Shown: positions 11,953 through 24,639, counted from the stretch's first letter. The stretch is DNA of 64,000 bases from Aricia agestis (GCF_905147365.1 NC_056408.1:2418001-2482000); one strand, 5' to 3'. A program made the numbers and translations. Notes: generated from the sequence alone by a model not told the origin.

Positions 11953-12237
11953 CTAGCTGTTGCCCGCGACTTCGTCCGCGTCAACATAGTATAATAACAA
12001 AGATAGATAGTCCGCTAACAAATATGAAAAAAGTAAAATATAACCTCCTCTTTTTTGGAAGTCAGTTAAAAAGTAGCCTACGTTACACCTTACTACATCA
12101 GCTATCTACCAAAAAAAGTCCCGGCAATGTAGCTCCAGCCGTTTCAGAGAGTAGCCGGAACAAACAGACAGACAGACAGACATACAGACAAAAATTAAAA
12201 AAAATGTTTTTTTGGTGTATGTAGCGTATATAGATTC
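11953..12237 (+). repeat. Lepidopteran dispersed repeat with (GACA)n
   Basis: Starts CTAGCTGTTGCCCGCGACTT; GACAGACAGACA lies before the end, and it finishes at GTATATAGATT. Same family as 49571. Confidence 0.6.
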
Positions 12238-12320
12238 ATATGCATGTAGTAAAAAACGGTTCTTTCAATATTACAAACAGACACTCCAATTTTATTTATA
12301 TGTATGTATAGATGTATAGA

Positions 12321-12470
12321 TTAGGCTGCCTTCACATTAAGTCGCCAGTAGTGCGGCAGCAGCGCGACTTCTATACCAAAGAGATGTCGCGCGACTGTCG
12401 CGCTTCTCTTTTTAGTATTGAAGACGCACTGCTGCCGCACTCCTGGCGACCTAATGTGAAGGCAGCCTTA
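12321..12470. mobile_element. Harbinger-like MITE
   Basis: 144 bp (12324-12467) between TTA duplications. Inverted ends GGCTGCCTTCACATTA / TAATGTGAAGGCAGCC. A 3-bp TTA target fits PIF/Harbinger. Confidence 0.75.
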
Positions 12471-12696
12471 GTATAGGTACCACGAGATGTCAGGGGAAAA
12501 GGAATGATAAATTGTGTTGCTGCATGATAAATGCGCGACAAAATTGTTCCTTTATTTAATTAAAGAACATCACACCTAGCGGTTCCCACGATATCAAGTT
12601 AATCAAGAAGCTCACTTTTTCAATTAGATCTCCGCAGGACGATTACGTATATTGTGACAGCTGTGCAGCGTTTGAGAAGATATATTTTATTTATAA

Positions 12697-12745
12697 AAGG
12701 GACAAATGAGCAAACGGGTCACCTGATGGAAAGCAACTACTCTTA
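12697..12745 (-). repeat. SINE-like repeat, short 3' fragment
   Basis: Only the tail region (AGCAAACGGGTCACCTGATG) of the 330-bp family is present. Confidence 0.6.
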
Positions 12746-12787
12746 CTCGCAATATCAGAACTGGAAATGGTGGTGGAATACGCTCGC

Positions 12788-13125
12788 TTTTTTTTTTTAT
12801 GAAATAAGGGGGCAAACGAGCAAACGGGTCACCTGATGGAAAGCAACTTCCGTCGCCCATGGACACTCGCAGCATCAGAAGAGCTGCAGGTGCGTTGCCG
12901 GCCTTCTAAGGGGTAATAGGGGAGGGTAGGGAAGGGAATAGGGGAGGGTACGGAAGGAAATAGGGGAGGGTAGGGAAAGGAAAAGGGTAGGGGATTGGGC
13001 CTCCGGTAAACTCACTTACTCGGCGAAACACGGCGGAAGCGCTGTTTCACGCCGGTTTTCTGTGAGGACGTGGTATCTCTCCGGTCGAGCCGGCCCATTC
13101 GTGCCGAAGCATGGCTCTCCCACGT
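12788..13125 (-). mobile_element. SINE-like 330-bp repeat, copy C
   Basis: Full-length member with a T run (A tail) at 12789-12799 and the GGGAGAGCC end at 13125. Confidence 0.83.
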
Positions 13126-13662
13126 CAAAGCTTCTTGACAAGACATATTGTACAATATCAGCTGCTATCAGTGAAAACTATTACAATATACGTAATAACT
13201 CTGCCGATTTCCAGTGGGTTAGATCTACGAGACCGTTTGCTTCCCGCGTTGGACAAGCATGGATGTTGTTTGCAAGTTTAGTTAGGATAATGCCAGGCTG
13301 ATCACCAGCTGATAAGCAAGATAAATGGATCCGTCGGCTGGGCATGTTAAAAGAGGCGTCTAATCTTTCGCTTGGTTTTACTGTTTTCATCCATGACTTA
13401 TGGGGGCGTTAGGAAATTTTAACGGCTACTTAACTTTGACTAAACGAACATTTTGACTAGGTATGCCTATTATGACCAAATTTTCATTAAAGTAAAGTAA
13501 TAATTACTTAAATAACTCTGAGAAGCCGTAAGAGATTTATCGTCATTAAAAAAAATTCTACACTTTAAAAACTCATTTGTTTGCAGCACAAATGGTGGGT
13601 TCTGTCGCAACTCGGAACGATTACGGATGAGCTGTAGGAATTAGCATGTGAATAGTACTTAC

Positions 13663-13758
13663 CGCTGGTGACCTGGAGGGTCGTCGCGAGCAGGCATAGC
13701 AGTGACAGAGACAGATAGCCGACCGAGTTGAGCCAATGTGCCGCGGCCATACTGTATC
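13663..13758 (-). CDS. Signal-peptide exon of an unidentified minus-strand gene
   Basis: The acceptor TTTTGTTACAG is followed by 8 bases, then an ATG at 13750 that opens 29 codons and one base. The frame starts MAAAHWLNSVGYLSLSLLC and continues LLATTLQVTSG, a strong secretory signal peptide with cleavage likely near VTSG. It ends at a consensus donor GTAAGT. Downstream exons (lower coordinates) were not identified. The 56-bp exon at 21688-21743 and the GC-rich exon near 36.75 kb could be its 5' untranslated exons. Gene identity unknown. Confidence 0.6.
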
Positions 13759-13913
13759 CTGTAACAAAACTGTTTATAAGGAACTTTAAAAGGACATCTA
13801 TCCTTCCACAGCCCCTAACCAAAACTTTTTCTTAATCACTTCTTTACAGAATCGCCTTGGATAAGGAAAAAGTCTTGGCTAAAAGGCCAAATTGCTTAGT
13901 CATTTTGCATTAG

Positions 13914-14007
13914 CTAGTTTTGACAGCAAAGATTGATTTCAAAATTGTATGTCATAAATTGTCAAATCCCATACATTTTTGATACAAAATTTGGCTATCA
14001 AAACTAG
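13914..14007. repeat. Short inverted repeat
   Basis: CTAGTTTTGACAGC at the left and GCTATCAAAACTAG at the right, 94 bp; a miniature foldback without a clear target duplication. Confidence 0.4.
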
Positions 14008-14336
14008 GCAGTGCAATTATTAGCTTATTGATTGCCATAAAAATTAAGGAGTCCGAAGAGATCACAAAGCCTCCTTGACTCCGGATTCAAAACTAAGAAT
14101 TTATTATTTAAGGGTAAGGCCGCCAGAATTGTCAAATAGTAACACAAAAGATTTTGTGTTACCGTAACACAAAAGTGACACCATTTTTGGATAAAGGTGG
14201 TTTCATAATGGTGAAATATTTTACCTACAATTTTTATTTTTTTATTTCTGTAAGACGATTTAATACTCGTACAAGATAAAATGTGTGTCTGGGTTGGTTG
14301 GTTGACACAGGTGTACAACATATAAGTAACTCACAA

Positions 14337-14540
14337 CTTGAAAACCATTATTAGGGCTCATCATCACGAATAACTTTTTGTATGGAAGTAACAGTGAAAT
14401 AGCGAAAAAATAAATCAGCTGTTCCATACTTTTCAAGTGAAGTCAGTTGAAATAAAATACCTATTTTTTTTTTCACATTTTCAGTGTTGTTTCCATACAA
14501 AATTCATTTGTGATGATGAACCCGTGTAGTAGTTTTCAAG
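14337..14540. repeat. Inverted-repeat MITE
   Basis: Imperfect arms of about 60 bp beginning CTTGAAAAC and containing TCATCATCAC; A/T-rich centre. No ORF. Confidence 0.5.
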
Positions 14541-15628
14541 CTATGCGTTAATTTAGTTACACGTTGTATGGCCGTCCAAATACCACTATGCATTCGGCTT
14601 TATAGTTCGATTGTGTTACGATAACACAAATGTAACACAAATGTAACATAATCGTAACACAAATGCAACACAAAAGACTTAGAATTTACAACAATTTTAG
14701 ATTATATTTCGGTTATTTATTGCAACTAGGCATTAATGGGCGATTTATAATATACATTTGACCTCATCGCTAGCAAATATAATACAATAAAATAAAAATA
14801 TCTGTTTATTACCTTAGAATTCACATTTACTTTTATTTTTTTCCACATAAACAAAAACGTAACGACCAGTTTAGACTCATTTACTCCTGAAATAATAAAC
14901 CTAGCACTTTTTTCTTAATTTTGTTGATGACAGTGCTGCTCCAATACGCGAATGACCTTGGGCAAACGAGTGTTTCCACACCCCACTTCCGTACCTCACC
15001 CCCGCGCCATTCGTAATAACGACATCTAGTGCAATATCGAACAATTAACACAACGCAGTCTAAAATACATATTTTAATGTAAAGAGGAAAACTATTATAG
15101 ACAGTTTGCTTATTTCACGAAGGGTTAATGAATCATGGTAGCGCAATGGTCAGAAGCGTGAATATTCAACATACGTTATGAGTCTCAGGTTCGCTACGCG
15201 ATGAAAGTTTAATTTTAATTAATTGCTTTTTTACAACATATTTTATTTAGAATATTTTATTATTAATTGGGTAAAACAAATGTTTTTTCTTCAAAATGTT
15301 ATTTATTCAAATTGCTGTTTTAAAATCCCTTCGGAATAATTAGCTTATTAAAATGTAACTAGAGTAAGTACTCAAAAAATACGTAGGTAATGACTAATGA
15401 ATGATAGCTTATTTATTGACTTTTTTTTAATTTTTTATTCAGAAGTAACGCGGTGGACGGCAGGCACACGGCGCGCCGCGCCGTCGCGCTGGACGCACGC
15501 TTTTAGTAGTCGACGTTGTTTTCGTGGACGTTTTTTGCCAAATAATAAATTAGTAAATAATCCATGGTAAATTTACTCGACACAACTGTACAATGTACAC
15601 GCTCGAGAAATTATTATACTAGCAGCGC

Positions 15629-15690
15629 TAAGGGCCGCTGTACACCGGAATGGCAGCGGCGAGGCGAGCACTTTCAGTGTCATACGGTTT
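15629..15690 (+). repeat. Single end of the GGGCCGC MITE family
   Basis: GGCAGCGGCGAGGCGAGCAC after GGGCCGCTGTACACCGGAAT, the same as one half of the MITE at 50321-50393. No matching right end found nearby. Confidence 0.5.
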
Positions 15691-15747
15691 TTATCTTCAT
15701 TATTGTAATAAGTACATAGTATCGCTTGAGAAGTCTACTAGTCTAAG

Positions 15748-16250
15748 AGATAAGTTGAGAATGGCGAAATATAGAGATAAGGGTCATAAAAATACGTGCG
15801 ATAGCTCATTAGATTCGGGAAGACGTCTAGAAAAATGTATCGGAAGCGTGTATTAGCACACAAAAAATTGCAAAAGTTATAAGCAAATTAGGTTGCCAAA
15901 AAAAAGGTATTACGTTTTTTATTAAAAACTCCGGAACTATTAACATTTAAGAAGTTTAAAAAAAAGGTTCTTAAAGAGGAGGAAATTTCCATAAGAAAAC
16001 TCCCAACCTCCTAACTCCTAAGTTAGGGCATCGAGACCGGGTTTTCCCGAAACCGGGTCATGAAAAAACCCGGGTTTCAAAAATGGAACCCGGGTTTTTC
16101 GAGCTTTTCGGGTTAATTATTAAAGGCCAGACCTGATTTAATGGTATTTATAATAAACTAACATACAAATCATTTATTTTATAACATATTGTATAGGTTT
16201 AATTATTTATATTGGTCATAATTAAACAACATATAATATTTTTAAGAAAA
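15748..16250 (+). repeat. Left arm of 0.5-kb inverted duplication
   Basis: Near-identical inverted partner at 19085-19592. The arm spans ordinary sequence up to 16022 and then the first 230 bp of the hAT-like element. Confidence 0.85.
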
Positions 16251-18279
16251 AGTTTCGTTTTAGGAGCATTAAAGACTAATTGTCATAAAAATATTTATTA
16301 ATAATAATTAATAATACATATTTTAAAAAACCTACCAAAACTATTCAATGTAAAAAAGCCAAGTCTCTTCAAAAAATCTATCCTTCGCAAAAAGTTTTCA
16401 AATTTCATAGAAGCCAAGTCTTGTTAAACTTATTTTATAGTTTTCAATCAATATTCAGTGATTGACTACAGTTTTGTTTATTATGTGATCACAGGCTTAC
16501 AAGATAAAATGTGGACAGCTTCAAAGGGTTCTAAAGACTTAGAAATAAGTCTGCTGAAAGTACCGTAGACTTTTGATGATGGGCAAGTCAGCCACTAGGT
16601 GACAAAACGTTGAAGCTTGTTGGTGATAAAATACACCCATCAACAAGGTCTTTGGGATATTTGTATTTTTGGAATATCTAAAAACCTGTCAGAAATTTTT
16701 GAAGACAGTGTATGGAACAATGATAGCTTATTTTTTAATATTTAATAAAATATTATTAAAAACACTTTTCCGAATGTTATCGTTTATAAAGCAATCACAG
16801 GTATCTTATAGTCACAAAAAGTCAATAATAAGTAAACAAATCTTTATTTCCTTTCATAAACTGAAAATTTTATTCGAATGAGATATTTTTATTGCTGATT
16901 GTCAAATTAATAGTAATAATTTATACTGATCGATTTTTGGCTGCATACAGTATTTTTACAAAAAAAATTTATTGTATCCTGCTGCGGTATGACACCCAGT
17001 CTTCTTTGCAATTTAAAGTCATTATTTTCAGTCGTCTAACTTACTAAAAACACTTAAAGGTTTTTGTTTGTCGTTATGCTTTTTGTCGTTATTTGTTATA
17101 TTCACAACATAACAAAAAGCGATAATATGAAGACAATGCAATCAGTAAAAAGGTTCCAGGAGAGCAACCAGCCCCTAGAAACTGACAAAACCATGCCGAG
17201 GAGTTTCCATCAAGTATATTTTGAACCCATGTATTGCCGTCTGACAAATGCGGCAGATTGCTTTTTATTGGTTGAGAGACTGATGTTGGTAACACATAAT
17301 AGGACGAATGGTGGCTTTCTTTAGCCGGCCGTGGATATCATACTAAAACACTGCGGAATTACTAAAACACGTGATTTTGGTGAATCGAGATAAAATATAA
17401 CAAGCAGAGTTTTTATCAGCATCAGCGCCAGAGACAATTTCTTGTGTGTAACAGCATGCCACCATGGTTAATCTTCCAAATTCATTAAAAGCAACATTCC
17501 GCATTTGCCATAATATTATGGTCTGGTCTGATCAATTATATGGTAATCTGACATGAATTTTGTCTATTGTGACTAGAACTAATGACTACAAAAAGCTTTG
17601 AGGTGTAGTGTAATGTAAGATTTTTCAGAAATGTAAGATTTTCCAGTTTGTTGGATAACAGAAAAGTTACCTTAAATTGCAAAGAATATTCGGCTTCATA
17701 CCGTAGCAAGGCAGACCAAAGGCAATTTCAAGTAAAAACTAGGCACAAAAATTTAATTACAGGTATATCATCAATAAGGACCAAATAATTATTAATAACG
17801 TGACAATCAGCAATAAAAATGTAAAAGATGAAATAAAGATTTGTTGGCATACGTTTTATATTTAAGGTTATTCTTCCATTTACTGTCTTCAAAAATTCTT
17901 GATAGATTTTTATATATACCTATTTCATAAAAAACAAATACATTTAATAATATAATTATGTAATTTGGAGGTGAAGCTTGTTGTAATACTTAATCTTGGG
18001 CCGAAAATCTTAATCCCTAGCTTTGATAAGATCCAATATTATGTATAATAGGAGAGGTAAATAGTCGCTTTTCTAAAAGTATGTGACCGCACACTATGGT
18101 ATTTAAATAGTATTTTACTGAAAAGGAGTTGGCGATCGCTGAAAATCATATTTAAAGTATTTTCGCTTCGTTAATCTTTGAATTTTAAGAAAACCCGAGA
18201 AATCCGGGTACCCGGGTTTTCGTTTAAAAAAACCCGAAAACCCGGGTTTTGAAAAAAGGGTCCGGGTTTCGATGCCCTA
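16023..18279. mobile_element. hAT-like element, 2.26 kb
   Basis: Flanked by CTCCTAAG (16015-16022, 18280-18287). Ends TAGGGCATCGAGACCGGG and CCGGGTTTCGATGCCCTA. The subterminal regions are full of AACCCGGGTTT repeats. Only short frames occur inside; no transposase recognised, so probably non-autonomous or fully decayed. Confidence 0.72.
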
Positions 18280-19068
18280 CTCCTAAGCCTCCGCGCGACA
18301 TTTTTAGGTAGCGCGCGCGGCTTCAAAACCGAGCACGTCAAACTGATTATTTTTTAAAGGTATTGAATATTGATTTAAATTTTTTTAATTTTAAACTACT
18401 AATTTAAACAATTTAAATATTAAAAAAAACGATTATGAACAATAAAATATTGTTATTAAGAAAAAAATTGTTTCTAAAAATCATAATATTTTCAAGAGAA
18501 TAAAGGTAAGAAAAAATTTTTTTTAAAAGCATCGAAATAGTTCATTGGTTTATAAATTTTTCATTAGCAAATGGCGGAAAATTTTTTTTTTTTAGTTAAT
18601 AAATGTCCTTCATTGATATGAAAACAATTACTTACGTGATAATAAATGAAACAATTTTTTTTGACAATATTACTTGGATTTCTAATTTTTTTTTCAAGTT
18701 AAAAAAATATTATAAACAAAGTATTACATTTTTTTAAATTTTTATGGCGTGATCTTGTTAAGTATGTTTATATCAAGGGCTCCACGAAGTGAAAAATTTT
18801 TACGAAAATTATTTAAGATTTTATTTAAAGTACAATGAGGACGGAAGTTCGAAAATATTTCGTTAGTTAACATTTGTCTAATTTGTTGAAAAATTAACTT
18901 CAAGTTAAATTTCCAACGGGAGCAAATTCTTTGAAGTGTTCGGAATACACCATAAGTTTTTGAAATTTTTAAATCAATATTTAATACCTTTAAAAAAATA
19001 ATCAGTGTGACGTGCTCGGTTTTGAAGCCGCGCGCGCTACCTAAAAATGCTGCGCGGAGGCTTAGGAG
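18280..19068. mobile_element. Foldback element with 110-bp inverted arms
   Basis: CTCCTAAGCCTCCGCGCG at the left and the complementary GCGCGGAGGCTTAGGAG at the right. The arms share CGGCTTCAAAACCGAGCACG. The AT-rich interior has no ORF. Confidence 0.65.
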
Positions 19069-19084
19069 GGAGTTCCCAACTCCC

Positions 19085-19592
19085 TCCTAAGCCTAAAAAT
19101 ATTATATGTTGTTTAATTATGACCAATATAAATAATTAAACCTATACAATATGTTATAAAATAAATGATTTGTATGTTAGTTTGTTATAAATACCATTAA
19201 ATCAGGTCTGGCCTTTAATAATTAACCCGAAAAGCTCGAAAAACCCGGGTTCCATTTTTGAAACCCGGGTTTTTTCATGACCCGGTTTCGGGAAAACCCG
19301 GTCTCGATGCCCTAACTTAGGAGTTAGGAGGTTGGGAGTTTTCTTATGGAAATTTCCTCCTCTTTAAGAATCTTTTTTTTAAACTTCTTAAATGTTAATA
19401 GTTCCGGAGTTTTTAACAAAAAACGTAATACCTTTTTTTGGCAACCTAATTTGCCTATAACTTTTGCAATTTTTTGTGTGCTAATACACGCTTCCGATAC
19501 ATTTTTCTAGACGTCTTCCCGAATCTAATGAGCTATCGCACGTATTTTTATGACCCTTATCTCTATATTTCGCCATTCTCAACTTATCGCTT
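19085..19592 (-). repeat. Right arm of 0.5-kb inverted duplication
   Basis: Reverse complement of 15748-16250 with few differences, including the hAT left end. Junction sequence at 19058-19095 is itself palindromic. Confidence 0.85.
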
Positions 19593-19599
19593 AGGCTAT

Positions 19600-20880
19600 A
19601 CGGCCGCCCGTGGCCGCTCGTGGCCGCTCGTGGCCGCTGGCGGCCAACGATATCAAAATACTTAGATACGACGCGACGTACATGCCGTCTAAACTGTAGC
19701 AATCAGCAATGTTTTTGCATGCAAAATGTGCATCGAGAAAATATTGTCGTCCTTTTTTGTCTTACAGTAATATCATATACTACTTTCTCTTTCGCTCATT
19801 TTACGCTTTAATCGAATCGAAAAAATATTGTCGTCCTTTTTTGTCTTACAGTAATATCATATACTACTTTCTCAATACTTATTATTACAAACGGACGTTT
19901 TATTGTTGTTCATTTTGACGGGCTCATTCATGGTTTCAAGGATAACGGTGTTTATACTAACACACTGTATATAAATGTATATCATAATTCATAATATATG
20001 AACCTACCTATACATATAATAATTATATTATAAATAGGTATACATGTAGTAAAAAGAATAATTTCAATATTACAAACGTCCGTTTGTTATATTGAAATTC
20101 ACTCCAATTTTATTTATTTGTACATATAAATATTTTGCACGTATCATTACATAATAATATAATATTAAAAAAAAAATTGCATCGCAATCGCGTGCATTTG
20201 TGACCTTGACATCGGGCACGCCCACGCCGCCGTCTATTCGGTGTGTATGCATGTTACTATAGCAAATACAAGTTCATTGTAGTTCTGAATAATTATGACA
20301 GATGGCGTGCCTGATTTTACGTAATTTAAATCGTAGGCGCAGCGACGCGAAGCGACACAACCTCCCCCTGCAAAGGCGCGCAGCCGTCTGGCGCCCGCGT
20401 CCCGCTCCGACCCCTCTCTTCAAAAACAGCTATAAGTTGTCATATCTAATAAAATATTGCATTAAATAAAAATGTAAGAAAACACATTTGTAAATGACAT
20501 ATATACTCATAATTTGAGCCAAAATTTCTGGCAATATATTTTGAAACAACAGAATTAAAACAACATTTGTAGGAAAATTCTTGCGTTCAAATTTATTTTT
20601 TTTCTCGTAAACTATACTTCTAAATTAGAATTTTTTAAAGAGGAAATGAAGGTCAATAAATTAGCTATCATTACGTATTTTATATTGAGTACTCTCTTTA
20701 CATTTGAATGAGCAATAAAGGAAAACTCTGCGGGCAATATGGTATTTTCACGTAATGAAGCCCCTTAACACTGCATTTGCACGTTGACTCTTTAAATAGT
20801 ACCTTCGGGGTAACAATTCGTCACACAAATAATACGTAACACAAAATAAAAAGCCAAATTTTATTTTAAACTATCGATAA
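19600..20880. other. No gene recognised
   Basis: GTGGCCGCTCGTGGCCGCTC repeats lie near 19610-19640. A direct repeat (AAAATATTGTCGTCCTTTTT, at 19738 and 19821) and a GC-rich patch at 20330-20400 are the only notable features. Confidence 0.4.
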
Positions 20881-21687
20881 AACAAGTCAATTGAAGGGTT
20901 TTCGCAACAATATTAATATTAGAGCAAGGGACTATCATCTAATTCTTCGACGGTATACTTATTATTCAGATATTCTCTACAATTTAATGGATATTCCAAC
21001 CATAAGATACTGCAGAAAAAAACGACAAAAACGTCACACAAATAAATTGACAATTTTGGCGGCCTTACCCTTAAGCACTTTTGATGAAATGGGAATGAAT
21101 GATGTTCAAGTAACTAATTGAGGGAATATTGTCGTCTACGACATCTTTTTACGGGTACAGACTACAGTACAGACAGCAGGCTCAAGAGTACTTGGACTCG
21201 TAGCGTAGGTGCTACGCTTGAAACTTACTATGCAAAACGGAATAGGAGTGAAAGAGGCCTATGTTTAAATAATATATCGGCCTAATTCGTGGTTGAATTG
21301 TATTGCGAATTAAACTTTGATGTGGGAAGAAAGCGCCATCTTTTGTGTTTCTTTAATACCTCCATAGCTAGAACACTCCCAGTCGCTGCGAATGTAAGCA
21401 AAACGTTTACAAAACCGGTACTAGATGGCGCTCTTAGGATGAAACTAAGTGAAAAGTGAAAACCCACGGATTCATAACAAAATATTCAATGAAAAAGTAT
21501 GAACGTAGACATTCACTTCAAGCGTCTTCGTAGTGAATCGTTAATACTTAAGACTGAAGATCACTTGTTATACTGTTATTTATTATATTCTTCGCATATA
21601 AACAGTATTGCCACCAACAATTTAAACTTTTAACATCGGTGCCCATAGGCCATAACTCACTTTTCTAGCTTGGCTAGTATCACTCAC

Positions 21688-21743
21688 CATATCGTCAGCA
21701 TGTGTGACTGCTCTGAGGCGGTTCGCTGCCCACCACCAATTAG
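21688..21743 (-). CDS. Putative 5' exon on minus strand
   Basis: The acceptor CATTGTTTCAG and donor GTGAGTG bound a 56-bp segment. It contains an ATG but has no extended signal of its own, so it is more likely a 5' untranslated exon. It lies in the right order and strand to belong with the signal-peptide exon at 13.7 kb. Confidence 0.4.
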
Positions 21744-22252
21744 CTGAAACAATGAAACATTGTGTTATAATTTGACTCAACTTTGTGGGCTATTTATTAA
21801 CACTTGATTAAAATTTCAAACCTATAAACCGACAAAATATTCCCGAATAGTGCCCAGAATATTAATAGACTTAGATCAGTAGTTTAGGCTATATAGTGTA
21901 AAAAATATTAACTGCCAAAATTATTCTTCCTTTAGGATCTCCAGTAGATGAGCGAAAATTCTCGTCCGTGGACCGTGGTATAATTTGTGTCTAAAATAAT
22001 AAAGACTTAGACTATGTAATACGAGTACCTACGACACAAACTTAATACTTAATTCTCCCTTTATAAAATTAAATTCTTAAATACACTATAACTCATAAGT
22101 TCATGTTTCATTCTTAAAAATACTAAATATCCCGGGTAAAGATCAAAATATAATCATAGCCCTAATTTAGTAGCATTCTCGTAGCGCCGCGCCGCGCGCT
22201 GTAGCGTCGTAGCACCGCTACGGTCGTAGCTACGTGCTACGGCAGAACGTTA

Positions 22253-23116
22253 GGGCCAATTCACACCGGATCGGCAGCGGCCGGCAGCGGCGCGGCGCGA
22301 AGAGGCGCGGCGAGGCCGGCAGCGGCGCGAAGAGGCGCGGCGAGGCCGGCAGAGGCGGCTCTCGTCGCCGCGGGCGGCCGCTTGTGGACGCTCGCGGCCG
22401 CTGGCGGCCGCGCGCTACCTTCAGAGCGCCGCACAGTGATCAAATGTGATCAGTGAATGAAATTAAAATCTATCCATTGGTACTTTAGTTTGGTTAATTA
22501 AAAACTTAATTCAAATAGAAAGAATAAAGAAATTATTATGGTGATATAATGTATCAACCCTCTCTTTTTCCAGTGTCCCCAGTAACAATTTAAAATTTCC
22601 AACTGAATTAAATTAAATTGTCTGGAACTACTTGACATATTCTATTGTTTTTTTGTTAAATGATCCGTGTTCTTTACTTTCATAAAAAAATTGTAACTCC
22701 CTTATTATTACACGTAGCTGCGTCTTTTTACATTTTATGATGTAATAACAACTAGGAGACCATATTTCAGCCCAAAAAAATGACATCTGGAAATTCAAGT
22801 TCTTATGTCTATGATACTCGATTTTCGATCCACTGTGCACCGCGCGTCCGTCGGCGGAAAGTGCTCGCGGCAACTCGCGACGCCTCGAGGCGCCTCGAGG
22901 CGCCTCGCGACAACGCGCGCGGTCGTGGGAAGCCGCGAGCACTTTCCGCCGACGGTCGCGCGGCGCCACGCGGCGCCTCGAGGCGCCTCGAGCACTTTTG
23001 AAGTTTTCAAGCGATACTAGTAGTTATAAGTATGTAAATAAAGTTTAAAATTATTTCACACTAAAAGTGCTCTTCGCGCCGCTGCCGGCCGCTGCCGAAA
23101 CGGTGTGAATTGGGCC
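22253..23116. mobile_element. Harbinger-like element with GC-rich arms
   Basis: TTA duplications at 22250-22252 and 23117-23119. Ends GGGCCAATTCACACCG / CGGTGTGAATTGGGCC. The arms are GC-rich (GGCAGCGGCGCGG repeats; GCGCCTCGAGGCGCCTCG palindromes at 22880-22990). Overlapping Arg-rich frames there are by-products of composition. Confidence 0.75.
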
Positions 23117-23449
23117 TTAACGTTCACAATAAACTACGTTCGGTGCCAACGTTAACTTGCTCGTTATTGTAAACAAAGTTTGCCACGCTAGAAATACTCT
23201 GTGAAAACTTTGATAGCTTCGCCTTTTGAGTCTTTGTGTTCTTAGCGAGCGATTGTAGTTGATTTCTTGCTATTTTGAAAAGATCTATAAATGCTCCACT
23301 TTAAAGCTTTACCATACATTTCACTTAAGATAATAATTATTAAATTGTTAAGTATACTTTTAAAGTATCTGAGAACAGGATTTTAGGTTTATTTTAGTTG
23401 TTGAATTCGCAGCCTTGAGTGGACTGTGGTGGTAATCAAAGCATATACT

Positions 23450-23640
23450 TAATACTATGTCTGTCGTCGGTCTGTCTCTCTTTTCTTTTTCACACTTTAA
23501 CCGCCTAACCGATTTTGCTGTTTGGTATGGAGATACCGATAGTCCCGGGAAAGGACAAAGCCCAGAGCATAATTTTTATCCCGGAAAAATGTACGGTTCT
23601 CGCGTGATAAACGAATTTTGGTGCTTATCGCGCATATCTA
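23450..23640 (+). repeat. RTE-like repeat fragment
   Basis: CCGCCTAACCGATTTTGCTG then TATGGAGATACCGATAGTCC and ATCCCGGAAAAATGTACGGT; same family as 3841-5225. Confidence 0.55.
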
Positions 23641-23941
23641 GTATTAATGAGTAATATAAAGGATGCTTTGTATGATTTACAAAGCTTTCTTTATAATACG
23701 TTTGTGAAAAACATGTTTCTTAATGTTTATATTTTAGGACTATCTAATATATAAAATTCTCGTGTCACAGTTTTCGTTGCCATACTCCTCCGAAACGGCT
23801 TGACCGATTCTCATGAAATTTTGTGAGCATATTGAGTAGGTCTGAGAATCGGCCAACATCTATTTTTCATACCAAAAAAAATATATATGGCAAAACAACA
23901 TTTGCCGGGACAGCTAGTATTCAATAAAATTCTATGTAATA

Positions 23942-24065
23942 TAGTCTGTCAAAAAAGTGAAGAAATTAAAAAGTGGCACATCGTAGTGTCATCCCTTTTT
24001 AGGGTTCCGTAGCCAAATGGCAAAAAACGGAACCCTTATAGATTCCTCATATATATATATATATA

Positions 24066-24098
<33 letters not shown>

Positions 24099-24633
24099 AA
24101 CCGAAACTATAAGAGCTATAAGATTGAAACTTGGTAAGTAGATGTAGTCTGTGAACCGCTTTTAGATTTTGATACAAAAATGGGGAAATTATTAAAAATG
24201 TTAGGGATCCTCATAGATACAACTGAAACAAAAAGAAATTATCGTACCTATGCGTGTGGGGTGTCTATGGATAGGTCTTCAAAAATCATATTGAGGTTTC
24301 TAATATCATTTTTTTCTAACCTGAATAGTTTGCGAGAGAGACTCTTCCAAAGTGATAAAATTTGTGTCCTCCCCCTCTAACTTCTAAAGTAGGGGCATGA
24401 AAGTCTAAAAAAAATATGTGACATTACAACAAATTTTATTATATTACATTACAACAAAAACTACCAACGAAAATTGGTTCGAATGAGATCTAGCCAGTAG
24501 TTTTTTTTATACCTACGTCATGAATGATAAACCTTAATTTAACGCACTTGGCCGGTTTTTTCTTAGATTGATTTGAAAGGGATGACACTACGATGTTGCC
24601 ACTTTTTAATTTCTTCACTTTTTTGACAGACTA
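23942..24633. mobile_element. TA-flanked MITE with TAGTCTGTCAAAAAAGTG ends
   Basis: About 37-bp inverted ends with TA on both sides. The interior has a (GTCT)n tract and AGGGTTCCGTA hairpin sequences. Relatives at 53629-55845 and about 53905-54476. Confidence 0.75.
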
Positions 24634-24639
24634 TAATAT

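Larger units (their letters stand above)
14108..21074. mobile_element. Candidate 6.97-kb TTAA-flanked element (nested interior)
   Basis: TTAA (14108-14111) followed by GGGTAAGGCCGCCAGAATTG, and an inverted copy ending at 21070 followed by TTAA (21071-21074). The 24-bp ends differ at one position. The interior is mostly other repeats and no transposase was recognised. Alternatively these are two separate MITE ends. Confidence 0.45.

Noticed and set aside
15134..15206. tRNA-like sequence (GGTAGCGCAATGG and AGGTTCGC)
   Set aside because: Poor B box and no acceptor pairing; cannot be supported as a tRNA.
22795..23020. Overlapping Arg/Ala-rich frames on both strands
   Set aside because: Compositional frames in the GC-rich arms of a MITE.
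24060..24100. CRISPR-like short repeats ((GTCT)n, also (GACA)n at 51608)
   Set aside because: Simple tetranucleotide microsatellites without spacers in eukaryotic DNA.
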